Shown: piece by piece, positions 8,637 to 17,659 of the stretch
How positions within the stretch are numbered: position 1 is the stretch's first letter
Layout: each line of letters opens with the position of its first letter
Assembly (NCBI RefSeq): GCF_000685075.1
Contig: NZ_BAYD01000032.1
Span: 1 to 64,000, forward strand
DNA: 64,000 bases
Direction: 5' to 3'
Source of the DNA: Paraburkholderia oxyphila NBRC 105797
GTDB lineage: Bacteria > Pseudomonadota > Gammaproteobacteria > Burkholderiales > Burkholderiaceae
Position numbers and translations under genes: made by a program
The notes under the pieces: model-generated
Database searches by the model: none
What the model saw: only the letters and a program-made list of their open reading frames with translations
Told to the model about the DNA's origin: nothing

Positions 8637-9554
8637 ATGAGACTCGTCAGCTGGAACGTGCAGTGGGGGCGCGACGCCTTGGGTGTCGTGGACCTCGCGC
8701 GCACCGTACGCGAAGCACGCCGCCTCGCCGACTTCGACGTCCTGTGCCTGCAGGAGATCACCCGGGGCTTTCGCGCACTGCCGGGCGGCCCCGGCGACGA
8801 TCAGTTCGCCGAGCTGGCCGCGCTGCTGCCCGGCTTCACGGTGATCGAGGGCATCGGGGCCGATCTGGGTGTCAGCGTGTGTGCCGATCCGGCTGATCCG
8901 GCCGCTGCGCCGGGTAAGCCGGCCATGGGACGCGCGCCGCGCCGCCAGTTCGGCAATGCCATCGCCACGCGTCTGCCCGTTGCCCAGGTGTTCCGTCATC
9001 TGCTGCCCTGGCCCGCCGACCCCGCCGCGCCGTCGATGCAGCGCGTCGCGCTCGAAGCGGTGCTCGACGTGTCCGGCGCGACGTCGTCGGGCCGCGCATT
9101 GCGCGTGCTCGTGACGCATCTGGAGTTCTATTCCGAGCGTCAGCGGCTCGCACAAGTCGATGCGCTGCGGCAACTGCAACAGGAAGCCGCCGCCCACGCG
9201 GCGCAGCCGGCTCCCGCTGAAAATGCCGAAGGACCGTTCGCACGCACCGAGCGACCGGTGAGCGCAATCGTCTGCGGAGATTTCAACAGCGCGTTCGGCA
9301 GCGCGGCTTACGCCCGGATGCTCGAGCCGCTCGCCGGCAGTCCCGCGTTCATCGATGCCTGGACGGCGCTGCACCCCGGCGCGACGCCGCCGCCCACGGC
9401 GGGTGTCTACGATACGGTGCAATGGTCCGACGGGCCGCTCGCCTGCGACTTCGTGTTCGTGACCGAGGACTTGCGCGGCCGGCTCAAGCGCTGCGAGATC
9501 GACGGCGCCACCCAGGCATCCGATCATCAGCCGATCGTGCTGGAGCTGGACTGA
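8637..9554 (+). CDS. Endonuclease/exonuclease/phosphatase (EEP) family hydrolase
   Basis: 305 residues of the EEP superfamily (DNase I, exonuclease III, sphingomyelinase fold). Metal and catalytic motifs are in order: LVSWNVQWGR at the N-terminus, CLQEITRG (metal-binding Glu), CGDFNSAFG and the C-terminal ASDHQPIVLEL (catalytic His). I chose ATG 8637, just after a GGAG-like site, over an upstream TTG at 8616. No signal peptide is seen, so it is probably cytoplasmic. The substrate cannot be told; it is convergent with an exonuclease gene. Confidence 0.85.
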   Translation: MRLVSWNVQWGRDALGVVDLARTVREARRLADFDVLCLQEITRGFRALPGGPGDDQFAELAALLPGFTVIEGIGADLGVSVCADPADPAAAPGKPAMGRAPRRQFGNAIATRLPVAQVFRHLLPWPADPAAPSMQRVALEAVLDVSGATSSGRALRVLVTHLEFYSERQRLAQVDALRQLQQEAAAHAAQPAPAENAEGPFARTERPVSAIVCGDFNSAFGSAAYARMLEPLAGSPAFIDAWTALHPGATPPPTAGVYDTVQWSDGPLACDFVFVTEDLRGRLKRCEIDGATQASDHQPIVLELD

Positions 9555-9600
9555 GGCCGCGCGCGCAGGCGCGCATGCAGCCGCCGCGCCACCCACACGC

Positions 9601-10380
9601 TCAATTGCCGAACGCTTCCAGATATTCCTTCCAGTGCGACGCCGGCTCGGCCGCGAGCGACTGCTTCACGAACTCGATCTCATCGTCGTATTCGCGTTCA
9701 GTAAAGCCACCGCGCATCTTCTGGAAACGGCAATAGAGCAGATACGTGTTGACCACATCGGTTTCGCAGTAGTTGCGGATTTCCTCGATGCGGCCCTGCT
9801 GGAACGCCGTCCACACGTGCCCGCCGTCCATCCCGAGCTTGCCCGGAAAGCCGCACAGCTTCGCGAGCGCGTCGAGCGGCGCGTTGGCGCGCGCCTGATA
9901 CATCGCGAGCAGGTCCATCAGGTCGGTGTGGCGCGAGTGGTAGCGGCTGATGTAGTTGTTCCACTTGAAGTCGCGGTCCTCTTCGCCCATCTCCCAGTAG
10001 CGCACGGCGCGAATGCCGTGCACCAGCGCCCGATAGTGCAGCACCGGCAGGTCGAAGCCGCCGCCGTTCCACGAGACCAGCTGCGGCGTGTACTTCTCGA
10101 TGGTGCGGTAGAACGAATCGATCAGCTTTGCTTCGCCGTCCTCGGGCGTGCCGAGCGAGCGCACGCGAAAACCCTGGCCATCGCGGAACACGCACGAAAT
10201 CGCGGCCACGCGCTGCAGGTGATGCGGCAGGAAATCGCTGCCGGTTTTCTCACGGCGTGCGGCGAACGCGTGCTCGGCCACTTCGGCGTCGGTCAGCGAG
10301 GCGGGTAGATCATCGAGACGGCGAATGCCGTCGACATCGGGAATCGTCTCGATGTCGAATACGAGTACAGGAACTGTCAT
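9601..10380 (-). CDS. Predicted 3'-5' exonuclease related to the PolB proofreading domain
   Basis: 259 residues of the DEDDy exonuclease superfamily. The three motifs are visible: ExoI VFDIETIPD at the N-terminus, ExoII VSWNGGGFDLPVL, and ExoIII-like YCETDVVNTYLLY. No polymerase domain is present, which matches a widespread stand-alone bacterial family of PolB-exonuclease-like proteins. The substrate is unknown but is probably DNA. It lies just upstream of the rpoS 3' end on the same strand (32-bp gap), apparently a neighbour and not part of that operon. Confidence 0.85.
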   Translation of the reverse strand: MTVPVLVFDIETIPDVDGIRRLDDLPASLTDAEVAEHAFAARREKTGSDFLPHHLQRVAAISCVFRDGQGFRVRSLGTPEDGEAKLIDSFYRTIEKYTPQLVSWNGGGFDLPVLHYRALVHGIRAVRYWEMGEEDRDFKWNNYISRYHSRHTDLMDLLAMYQARANAPLDALAKLCGFPGKLGMDGGHVWTAFQQGRIEEIRNYCETDVVNTYLLYCRFQKMRGGFTEREYDDEIEFVKQSLAAEPASHWKEYLEAFGN

Positions 10381-10412
10381 TCAGGTGAACTGCAAAGAAG
10401 AGCAGCGAGGTT

Positions 10413-11489
10413 TTAAAGAACGGCGTCCTTGCGCACGCCGTTCGAGGCGAAAAAGCGCTTGAGGCGCACCAGCGCTTCCTGCTGGATCTGCCGCACGCGC
10501 TCGCGGGTGAGGCCCATTTCGTCGGCCAGCTCTTCGAGCGTGGCGGGCTCGATATGGTTCAGTCCGAAGCGCCGCTCGATGACATGGCGATGCTTGTCCG
10601 AAAGCCGGCCGAGCCACGCGCGCGTGAGCGTCTCGAGCTCGCGGTGCTGCACTTCGGCATCGGGCGACTGGCTCTGGTCGTCCGACAGGAGATCGAGCAG
10701 GCTGCTCGCCGGATCGAGGTCGAGCGGCGCATCGAGCGACGCGGTGTGCTCGTTGAGCGCGAGGATGTCGGTGACTTCCTCGGTCGTCTTGCCCGTGAGA
10801 TAGGCGATGTCGTCGATGCTCGCGTCGCGCCGGTCGGAGGCCGAGTCGGCATTGAGCGAATTCTTCTCCAGATGGCGCTTGGCGCGCAGCACCTGGTTGA
10901 GCTCGCGGATCACGTGCACGGGCAGGCGCACCGTGCGCGCCTGGTTCATGATCGCGCGCTCGATGCTCTGGCGGATCCACCAGGTGGCATAGGTCGAAAA
11001 GCGGAAACCGCGCGTGGGATCGAACTTCTCGATCGCATGCATCAGGCCGAGGTTGCCTTCTTCGATCAGGTCGAGCAGCGGCACACCACGGTTCAGATAG
11101 CCCTTCGCAATGCTGACGACGAGCCGCAGATTGCGCTCGATCATGACTTGCCGCGCCTCGAACTCGCCGGCCTTGGCAAGCCGCGAATAGCGCTGCTCCT
11201 CCTCGACGGTGAGCAGCGGCTTCACGCTGATCCGGTTCAGATAATGCTGGATGGTGTCGGCCGTGAGCTCGGCCTGCAAGATCGCGCGGAAGTCGTCCGC
11301 GTCGGACGGCGCTTCCGCGGGTTCTTCACTATCACGGCCGCCCTCTTCGGACGCGGACTCGCGCTCGTCGAACTCGCGTGCGTTCTCGAGTTCTTCGTCG
11401 TCGCCCTGCCGAGCGCCGTCCTCCACCGAAACCTGGGCGGCTTGACTGTCAGACTCGGACTGCTGCAGACGGCGCTTCGATTTCGGCAT
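10413..11489 (-). CDS. rpoS: RNA polymerase sigma factor RpoS
   Basis: Sigma-38, the stationary-phase and general stress sigma factor. The 358-residue protein has an acidic N-terminal tail of about 65 residues, a region 1.2-like segment (DTIQHYLNRISVKPLLT), and region 2 with LLDLIEEGNLGLMHAIEKFD and FSTYATWWIRQSIERAI. Region 4 ends in LTRERVRQIQQEAL. Last gene of the surE-pcm-nlpD-rpoS block; nlpD ends 13 bp upstream. In enterobacteria the main rpoS promoter lies inside nlpD, and the same may hold here, though I could not pick it out. Confidence 0.96.
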   Translation of the reverse strand: MPKSKRRLQQSESDSQAAQVSVEDGARQGDDEELENAREFDERESASEEGGRDSEEPAEAPSDADDFRAILQAELTADTIQHYLNRISVKPLLTVEEEQRYSRLAKAGEFEARQVMIERNLRLVVSIAKGYLNRGVPLLDLIEEGNLGLMHAIEKFDPTRGFRFSTYATWWIRQSIERAIMNQARTVRLPVHVIRELNQVLRAKRHLEKNSLNADSASDRRDASIDDIAYLTGKTTEEVTDILALNEHTASLDAPLDLDPASSLLDLLSDDQSQSPDAEVQHRELETLTRAWLGRLSDKHRHVIERRFGLNHIEPATLEELADEMGLTRERVRQIQQEALVRLKRFFASNGVRKDAVL

Positions 11490-11501
11490 GGTCGGCTCGC
11501 A

Positions 11502-12398
11502 TTATTGCGGCGGCAAGTACTTCAGTGGGTCGACGGGCTTGCCCTGGCGGCGTACTTCGAAATGCAGCATCACGCGATCCGAGTCAGTGTTGCCCATCTC
11601 GGCGATTTTCTGACCCTTCGTGACCGCATCTCCCTCTTTTACCATCAAAGCCCGGTTGTGTGCGTACGCTGTCAAAAACGTGGCGTCATGCTTGATGATA
11701 ATGAGATTGCCGTAACCGCGCAGCCCATTTCCGGCATAAACCACCCGGCCATCAGCAGCGGCCTTGACCGAATCACCGGCCGCACCGCCAATATTGATGC
11801 CCTTGTTCTTCGAATCGTCGAAGCTGTTGAGCACCGGGCCGCGCACCGGCCATGCAAGCGCAAGGCTGCTGGGCGCCGCGGCCATGTCGCCGCCGCTCGC
11901 CTGTGGCGACACGGCTGCGACCGGCGGCACCGCCGTCGCGCCCGCGCCCGAACCGTACATCGGCGGCACTGCGGCCTGCGCGGCCGGCGCTGCCACGCCC
12001 GGCACCGGTGCGGTGACAACACCCGGCGGATTCACGCCATTGCTCGCACCCGGCGGCACCACGCGCAGCAACTGATCCACCTCGATCTGATTCGGGTTGG
12101 TGAGATTGTTCCACGCGGCGATATCGCGGAAATTCTGACCGTTTTCGAGCGCAATCCTATAGAGAGTGTCGCCCGGCTTCACCCGGTAGTATCCCGGAGG
12201 CGGCGGGCCGAGCGGCACCTGCGGCTGCGCACCCGCGCCTGCGGTCGCGAGCGGCGCGGTGCGGTCCACGACAGGCGCGTTGTCGAGGCGCGTCGCGCAG
12301 GCCGTCAGCAGACAGAGCGCGATGACCGAAGCGCCGTTACGGGCCGCGGTCAGGTCGATATTCAAACGTTTTCTTTGCATCGCGCGCAACATACTCAT
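11502..12398 (-). CDS. nlpD: Murein hydrolase activator NlpD (LysM + degenerate M23)
   Basis: Outer-membrane lipoprotein that activates amidases during cell separation. A basic start leads to a hydrophobic segment and lipobox (CLLTAC), a LysM domain (YYRVKPGDTLYRIA) and a C-terminal LytM/M23 domain. The metal ligands are altered: the usual HxGxD motif reads NKGINI and only part of the HxH site remains (MLHFEVR), consistent with activators lacking peptidase activity. The start is uncertain: a TTG at 12407 overlaps the pcm stop, and ATGs lie at 12398, 12392 and 12380; I give 12398. Confidence 0.92.
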   Translation of the reverse strand: MSMLRAMQRKRLNIDLTAARNGASVIALCLLTACATRLDNAPVVDRTAPLATAGAGAQPQVPLGPPPPGYYRVKPGDTLYRIALENGQNFRDIAAWNNLTNPNQIEVDQLLRVVPPGASNGVNPPGVVTAPVPGVAAPAAQAAVPPMYGSGAGATAVPPVAAVSPQASGGDMAAAPSSLALAWPVRGPVLNSFDDSKNKGINIGGAAGDSVKAAADGRVVYAGNGLRGYGNLIIIKHDATFLTAYAHNRALMVKEGDAVTKGQKIAEMGNTDSDRVMLHFEVRRQGKPVDPLKYLPPQ

Positions 12399-12403
12399 CG
12401 GTT

Positions 12404-13534
12404 TCAAATCACTCCGGATTTTAAGGGGACAAAGAAAACGCGATCAAGCCGCGACTCCCGCCACTGCGCAGGGCCCGTGCGCTCGACGAGCGTGAGCACC
12501 TGGGTCGCTTCATCCTGCTCGGCGACCGGCGCGACGAGGCGTCCGCCGATGGCGAGCTGCTCGAGCAGCGCCTGCGGCACCTCGAAGCCGGCGGCGGCGA
12601 TCACGATCGCGTCGAACGGCGCCGCCGACGGCAAGCCGAGCCGTCCGTCGCCGTAGTGCAAACGGATGTTCGGGATGCGCAGCGGGCGCAAGTTCGTCTT
12701 CGCGCGCTCGTATAACGGCTTGATGCGTTCAATCGAATACACGTCGCGTGCAATCCGGCTCAGCACGGCGGCCTGGTAGCCGCAGCCCGTGCCGATTTCG
12801 AGCACGCGCTCGAGGTTGCGGCCCGCGCCCGCGAGTTCAAGCATGCGGGCGACGACCGATGGCTTCGAGATGGTCTGGTGATGACCGATCGGCAACGCCG
12901 CATCTTCGTAGGCCTGGGTCGCGAGGCCCGGATCGACGAACATGTGGCGCGGCACACCCGCGAGCGCCTGGAGCACGCGCGGATCGGCAATGCCGTTTGC
13001 ACGCAGGCGTTCGACCATGCGTTCGCGAACCCGTTCCGAAGTCAGTGCATGCGCGCCATTGAGCGCGACGCCCGGCGCGCCGGCGCTCGGTGCCGCTCCC
13101 ACGCGGGCATTGATGGCGCCCCGCGCCTGGGCGCCCTTGGGCGCAGGCATTGCAGCAGCGGAAAAAGACGAGGTGGAGCGCAGCGGCGGGTCGCTGCGGC
13201 GCGCATCGGACTTGCGCAGCGGCGCCGCCGCGGCGTGCGGCGCGCCGGGCGCTTTTGCAGCTTGAATGCCGCCCGCCTTGCCCGCGACATGCGTACCCGA
13301 TGCCGTGGGGCTGGCCGCGCCCGTTGTCCCTTTCACGCCCGGGCTTTTCGCGGGCGCCGCTTTCGCTACGGGGTTGGGCGCGCGCTTCGATGCACCGGGC
13401 TGGCCCGCACGCGCAAGCGGCGCACGCGCCTCGCCGAGGCGCGTGTCGTGACGATCCTGGCCGTCGTGGCGTCGCGGCTCGCGCACGAGATCGGCGAGGC
13501 CGAGCGGGAAACGCTTCGTGCGCTCGCCCGTCAT
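12404..13534 (-). CDS. pcm: Protein-L-isoaspartate O-methyltransferase with long N-terminal extension
   Basis: Repairs isoaspartyl damage by SAM-dependent methylation. The last 213 or so residues are a normal PCMT domain with GHHQTISKPS and the SAM motif LEIGTGCGYQAAVL. About 163 residues precede it, rich in Ala, Pro, Lys and Arg, probably disordered; most PCMTs are 205-230 residues in total. The ATG at 13534 overlaps the surE stop (ATGA, 13531-13534), which fixes the start and makes the extension part of the gene. The pcm stop overlaps the alternative nlpD TTG start. Confidence 0.92.
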   Translation of the reverse strand: MTGERTKRFPLGLADLVREPRRHDGQDRHDTRLGEARAPLARAGQPGASKRAPNPVAKAAPAKSPGVKGTTGAASPTASGTHVAGKAGGIQAAKAPGAPHAAAAPLRKSDARRSDPPLRSTSSFSAAAMPAPKGAQARGAINARVGAAPSAGAPGVALNGAHALTSERVRERMVERLRANGIADPRVLQALAGVPRHMFVDPGLATQAYEDAALPIGHHQTISKPSVVARMLELAGAGRNLERVLEIGTGCGYQAAVLSRIARDVYSIERIKPLYERAKTNLRPLRIPNIRLHYGDGRLGLPSAAPFDAIVIAAAGFEVPQALLEQLAIGGRLVAPVAEQDEATQVLTLVERTGPAQWRESRLDRVFFVPLKSGVI

Positions 13535-14292
13535 GAAGCGCTGCCGCCTTGACGCACCCACTCGTGCGTCGCTGGCAACATCTGCGTATGCGTCAGGTCG
13601 AGTTGCAGCGGCGTAATCGACACGTGGCCGTTCGACACCGCATGAAAGTCCGTGCCCTCGCTCGCGTCACGCGCGCTGCCGGAGGGGCCGATCCAGTAGA
13701 TCGGCTCGCCGCGCGGATTGGTGTCGCGGATCACGGGCTGCGAGGGATGGCGTTTGCCGAGGCGCGTGACGCGCCATTCGCCGAACTCGTCGTACGGCAG
13801 ATTCGGAATGTTGACGTTGAGCAGCGGGTTGCCCGGCAACGGATGCGCGAGGTAATGCGCGACGATCTCGGCCGCCACGCGCGCGGCGGAGTCGAGATGC
13901 TCCCAGTCTTTGTCGACGAGCGAAAACGCAATGGCCGGCACGCCGAACATGATGCCTTCGGTGGCCGCGGCGACCGTGCCCGAATACAGCGTGTCCTCGC
14001 CCATGTTCTGGCCGTTGTTGATGCCGGACACGACGAGATCGGGCTTCTGATCGAGCATGCCCGTGAGCGCGATATGCACCGAGTCGGTAGGCGTGCCGTT
14101 GACGTAGTAGAACCCCGTGCTCGCCGAGCGCAGCACCGAGAGCGGTCGCCACAGCGTGAGCGAGTTCGAAGCGGCGCTGCAGTTCTGCTCGGGCGCCATC
14201 ACCGTGACCTCGCCGAGCGGCTTGAGCGCTTCGTAGAGCGCAGCAAGGCCGGGCGCGAGATAGCCGTCGTCGTTGCTGAGTAGTATTCGCAT
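13531..14292 (-). CDS. surE: 5'/3'-nucleotidase SurE
   Basis: Metal-dependent nucleotidase and exopolyphosphatase active on nucleoside monophosphates, linked to stress survival. The 253-residue protein begins MRILLSNDDGYLAPG with the NDD metal site. Other family signatures are APEQNCSAASNSLT, VNGTPTDSVHIAL and VSGINNGQNMGEDTLYSGTV. The ATG at 14292 is set by the N-terminal motif; the frame stays open far upstream but without family-like sequence. First gene of the surE-pcm-nlpD-rpoS block. Confidence 0.95.
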   Translation of the reverse strand: MRILLSNDDGYLAPGLAALYEALKPLGEVTVMAPEQNCSAASNSLTLWRPLSVLRSASTGFYYVNGTPTDSVHIALTGMLDQKPDLVVSGINNGQNMGEDTLYSGTVAAATEGIMFGVPAIAFSLVDKDWEHLDSAARVAAEIVAHYLAHPLPGNPLLNVNIPNLPYDEFGEWRVTRLGKRHPSQPVIRDTNPRGEPIYWIGPSGSARDASEGTDFHAVSNGHVSITPLQLDLTHTQMLPATHEWVRQGGSAS

Positions 14293-14632
14293 TCGCCGAT
14301 TGTAACCGAGGAAAGAAGGCAGGCGAACGACAGGCCGGTGCGGGCCGCGCCGGCGCGCGCGTGCCGATGTGCGGTGCATTCCGGCGTATGCCGGGGATCT
14401 CCCGCACAGCGCTTTTCGCAGCGCTTTTCGTTGCGTGTCCGGCCTCGTTTTCGCACCCTTTACGTACGCTTGCCGTACCCTGCTGGCCCGATGCGTAATC
14501 GATCCACGCGATCCACGCGATCCACGCAATCCACGAAAATAAACGTACGATCGTTCGCATATCGTCGGATTGCCGTACACTGTAACGCTGTGCCGAACCC
14601 ATGACCGACCCACCAGGAAGACAGGAGACACA
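14293..14632. other. Divergent intergenic region surE / quinone oxidoreductase
   Basis: About 340 bp without a supported gene. It must hold promoters for surE (-) and the oxidoreductase (+), and it contains a 9-bp tandem repeat. I see no clear hexamer pair. Confidence 0.5.
14502..14537. repeat. 9-bp tandem repeat (ATCCACGCG-like), four copies
   Basis: Consecutive units ATCCACGCG, ATCCACGCG, ATCCACGCA and ATCCACGAA in the surE upstream region. The period is 9 bp. No protein or binding site is known to me for it. Confidence 0.85.
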
Positions 14633-15604
14633 ATGCGCGCAATCCGCTGCAACCAGTACGGCCCACCTGACACGCTCACCCTCGAAGATCTGCCCGAACT
14701 CGTGCCCGGCCCGGGCCAGGTGGTGATCGACGTGAAGGCGGCCGCGGTCAATTTTCCTGACGTCCTGATCATCGAGAACAAGTATCAGGTCAAGCCGCCG
14801 CTGCCCTTCACGCCCGGCGCCGAAGTCGCGGGCATCGTGCGCGCCGTCGGCGATGGCGTGAAGCTCAAGCCCGGCACGCGCGTGGTCGCCTATGTGGGCA
14901 ATGGCGGGTTCGCGGAGCAGGCGCTTGCCGAGGCCGGCGCGTGCGTGCCGCTGCCCGAAGGCGCCGACTTCGCCACCGCGGCCGCCTTCACGCTCGCTTA
15001 CGGCACCTCGCACCACGCCGTGGTCGACCGTGCCGCGCTGCGTGCCGGCGAGACCATGCTCGTGCTCGGCGCGGCGGGCGGCGTGGGCCTGGCGGCCGTG
15101 GAGATCGGCAAGGTGCTCGGCGCGCGCGTGATTGCGGCTGCATCGAGCGACGAGAAGCTCGAGGTCTGCCGCCGCTTCGGCGCCGACGCCACGATCAACT
15201 ACAGCACCGAGGACCTGCGCGAGCGCATCAAGGCGCTCACCGACGGCAAGGGCCCCGACGTGATCTACGATCCGGTGGGCGGCATCTATGCCGAACCGGC
15301 GTTCCGCAGCATCGGCTGGCGCGGGCGCTATCTCGTGGTCGGCTTTGCCAATGGCGAAATTCCGAAGCTGCCGTTGAACCTCACGCTGCTCAAGGGCGCG
15401 AGCATCGTCGGCGTGTTCTGGGGCGATTTCGCGCGCCGCGAGCCGCAGCACAACGCGGCGGCGTTCGCGGAGATGGTGGGCTGGATCGGCGAAGGCAAGC
15501 TCAAGCCCTATGTCTCGAAGCGCTACAAGCTCGCCGATACCGCGCAAGCGCTCAAGGACATGGCCTCGCGCAAGGTGACGGGCAAGATCGTCATCGAGCC
15601 CTGA
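14633..15604 (+). CDS. NADPH:quinone oxidoreductase, MDR superfamily (zinc-free type)
   Basis: 323 residues of the medium-chain dehydrogenase/reductase superfamily, quinone oxidoreductase group. The N-terminal GroES-like part has AAAVNFPDVLIIENKYQ and PFTPGAEVAGIV. The Rossmann domain has VLGAAGGVGLAAVEIGK for NADPH. Zinc-ligand cysteines of alcohol dehydrogenases are missing. The ATG at 14633 follows AGGAAGACAGGAGA, an excellent binding site. The natural substrate cannot be told from sequence. It converges on a CoA-transferase gene, with a shared terminator. Confidence 0.88.
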   Translation: MRAIRCNQYGPPDTLTLEDLPELVPGPGQVVIDVKAAAVNFPDVLIIENKYQVKPPLPFTPGAEVAGIVRAVGDGVKLKPGTRVVAYVGNGGFAEQALAEAGACVPLPEGADFATAAAFTLAYGTSHHAVVDRAALRAGETMLVLGAAGGVGLAAVEIGKVLGARVIAAASSDEKLEVCRRFGADATINYSTEDLRERIKALTDGKGPDVIYDPVGGIYAEPAFRSIGWRGRYLVVGFANGEIPKLPLNLTLLKGASIVGVFWGDFARREPQHNAAAFAEMVGWIGEGKLKPYVSKRYKLADTAQALKDMASRKVTGKIVIEP

Positions 15605-15636
15605 GCGGCGCGCGGCATCGCCCGCTCGTAGACGTG

Positions 15637-15668
15637 AAAAAGGCTCGCAGCACGCGAGCCTTTTTACG
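15637..15668. terminator. Bidirectional rho-independent terminator
   Basis: AAAAAGGCTCGC / GCGAGCCTTTTT with a 5-nt loop, between two convergent genes. A and T tracts on both sides let it act in both directions. Confidence 0.92.
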
Positions 15669-15697
15669 TTTTCACCGCTAGATCAATGCACGCACCG

Positions 15698-16957
15698 CTA
15701 GACGATTTGTTGCGCGTGCAACTGTGCGATGCGCTCCGCATCATAGCCGAGCGCCTGCAAGACTTCGTCGGTATGCTCGCCCAGTTCGGGGCCGAGCCAG
15801 CGCGTGTCGCCGGGCGTCGCCGAGAGCTTGGGCGTGACCGCGGGTAGCGCGATATCGACGCCCTCTCCCGCCTGCCCATCCTTCTTCTGCCAGCGGAACT
15901 GCTGGATCATCTGGCGCGCGGCGAACTGCGGATCGGCGAACATGTCGGCCACCGTGTAGATGCGGCCCACGGGGACGTCGGCGGCGTTGAGCACGTCGAG
16001 CGCCTCGTCGATGGTGCGCGTGGAAAGCCACGCCGCGATGGCGCCGTCGATCTCCGCGGTGCGCGGCACGCGGCCGTCGTTGTGCGCGAGGCCGGGATCG
16101 TTGGCGAGGTCGTCGCGCTCGATCGCCGTCATGAGACGCTTGAAGATCGGGTCGCTGTTGCCGCCGATCACGATGCTGCCGTCGCGGCACGGATAGGTGT
16201 TCGACGGCACGATGCCCGGCAGCGAGGCGCCGGTGCGCTCGCGCACCATGCCGTACACGCCGTACTCGGGCACCACGCTCTCCATCATGTTGAACACGGC
16301 CTCGTAGAGCGCGACGTCGACGATCTGGCCGCTGCCGCCGTTCATGTTGCGATGATGGAGCGCCATCATCGCGCCGATCACGCCATGCAGCGCCGCAATC
16401 GAATCGCCGATCGAGATGCCGATGCGCGGCGGCGGCAGCTCGGGATAGCCGGTGATATGGCGCAGGCCGCCCATCGACTCGGCAATGGCGCCAAAGCCCG
16501 GACGATCGCGATACGGGCCGGTCTGGCCATACCCCGAAAGCCGCACCATCACGAGCCCGGGGTTCTCCTTCGAGAGCACGTCGTAGCCGAGTCCGAGCTT
16601 TTCGAGCAGGCCGGGCCGGAAATTCTCGATGACGATGTCGGCCTCTTTCGCGAGGCGCCGCACGATCTCCTTGCCTTCTTCGGCCTTGAGATTGACCGTC
16701 ACCGACTTCTTGTTACGCGCCTGCACCGCCCACCAGAGCGAGGTGCCGCCCACTTCGGGATAGAGCTTGCGCCACTTGCGCAGCGGATCGCCGCCCTTGG
16801 GGTCTTCGATCTTGATGACCTCGGCGCCGAACTCGCCGAGAAAGCGCGCCGCGAACGGGCCCGCGATCAGCGTGCCGAGCTCGAGCACCTTCACGCCGGC
16901 GAGCGGGCCGGCCGTCGCGGTTTTCGCGGCGGATTCAGGGAAAGGGGCTGCGTTCAT
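15698..16957 (-). CDS. CaiB/BaiF family (class III) CoA-transferase
   Basis: 419 residues. Class III CoA-transferases move CoA between carboxylic acids through an aspartyl intermediate. Family features: LAGVKVLELGTLIAGPFAARFLGEFGAEVIKIE at the N-terminus (positions about 18-50), NLKAEEGKE, FRPGLLEKLGLGYD, RLSGYGQTGPY and GISIGDSIAALHGVIGA with the likely catalytic Asp. The substrate (for example formyl-, succinyl- or carnitine-type acids) cannot be assigned. It stands alone between a convergent oxidoreductase and recR. Confidence 0.88.
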   Translation of the reverse strand: MNAAPFPESAAKTATAGPLAGVKVLELGTLIAGPFAARFLGEFGAEVIKIEDPKGGDPLRKWRKLYPEVGGTSLWWAVQARNKKSVTVNLKAEEGKEIVRRLAKEADIVIENFRPGLLEKLGLGYDVLSKENPGLVMVRLSGYGQTGPYRDRPGFGAIAESMGGLRHITGYPELPPPRIGISIGDSIAALHGVIGAMMALHHRNMNGGSGQIVDVALYEAVFNMMESVVPEYGVYGMVRERTGASLPGIVPSNTYPCRDGSIVIGGNSDPIFKRLMTAIERDDLANDPGLAHNDGRVPRTAEIDGAIAAWLSTRTIDEALDVLNAADVPVGRIYTVADMFADPQFAARQMIQQFRWQKKDGQAGEGVDIALPAVTPKLSATPGDTRWLGPELGEHTDEVLQALGYDAERIAQLHAQQIV

Positions 16958-17062
16958 GGGTCTCCTTTCATGTTCTTCGAAGCTGCGCGACCAGGCGCGC
17001 GTCTTGCATGTCGATCTCGAGCGGCCACGCGCTCGCCGCCGCCATGCGGCGCGGGGCTGGCG

Positions 17063-17659
17063 CTACATCGAGCGCCGGTCGAGCATCGCGCGCGCGATGG
17101 TGCCCGCGTCGACGTATTCGAGCTCGCCGCCCACCGGCACGCCGCGCGCGAGGCGCGTGACGGCCAGGCCGCGTGCCTTGAGCGCCTGGCCGAGGTAATG
17201 CGCGGTGGCCTCGCCTTCATTCGTGAAGTTGGTTGCGAGCACGACTTCCTTGACGACGCCGTCCGAGGCGCGCTTCACGAGGCGGTCGAAATGAATCTCT
17301 TTCGGGCCGATGCCGTCGAGCGGACTCAGATGGCCCATCAGCACGAAATACAGCCCGCGCCAGGTCATGGTCTGCTCGAGCATGATCTGGTCGGCGGGTG
17401 TCTCCACGACGCACAGCAGCGTGGGATCGCGCTCTTCGTCGAGACATGTTTCGCAGACCTGAGCTTCGGTGAAGGTGTTGCACTTCTCGCAATGCTTCAG
17501 GTGGTCGGTCGCGAACAGGAGCGCGCGGCCGAGCTTTTCTGCGCCGTCGCGGTCGTGCTGCATCAAGTGATAGGCCATGCGCTGCGCCGACTTCGGCCCG
17601 ACGCCGGGCAACACACGCAGCGCCTCGACGAGCGCCGCCAGGGCGGAAGGTTGTTTCAT
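17063..17659 (-). CDS. recR: Recombination mediator RecR
   Basis: Works with RecO and RecF to load RecA on gapped DNA. The 198-residue length is exact for the family. Helix-hairpin-helix (ALRVLPGVGPKSAQRMAYHL), C4 zinc finger (CEKCNTFTEAQVCETC) and Toprim domain (LCVVETPADQIMLEQT) appear in order. Downstream of ybaB and dnaX on the same strand, the widespread dnaX-ybaB-recR operon order, although a gap of 199 bp precedes it here. Confidence 0.96.
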   Translation of the reverse strand: MKQPSALAALVEALRVLPGVGPKSAQRMAYHLMQHDRDGAEKLGRALLFATDHLKHCEKCNTFTEAQVCETCLDEERDPTLLCVVETPADQIMLEQTMTWRGLYFVLMGHLSPLDGIGPKEIHFDRLVKRASDGVVKEVVLATNFTNEGEATAHYLGQALKARGLAVTRLARGVPVGGELEYVDAGTIARAMLDRRSM

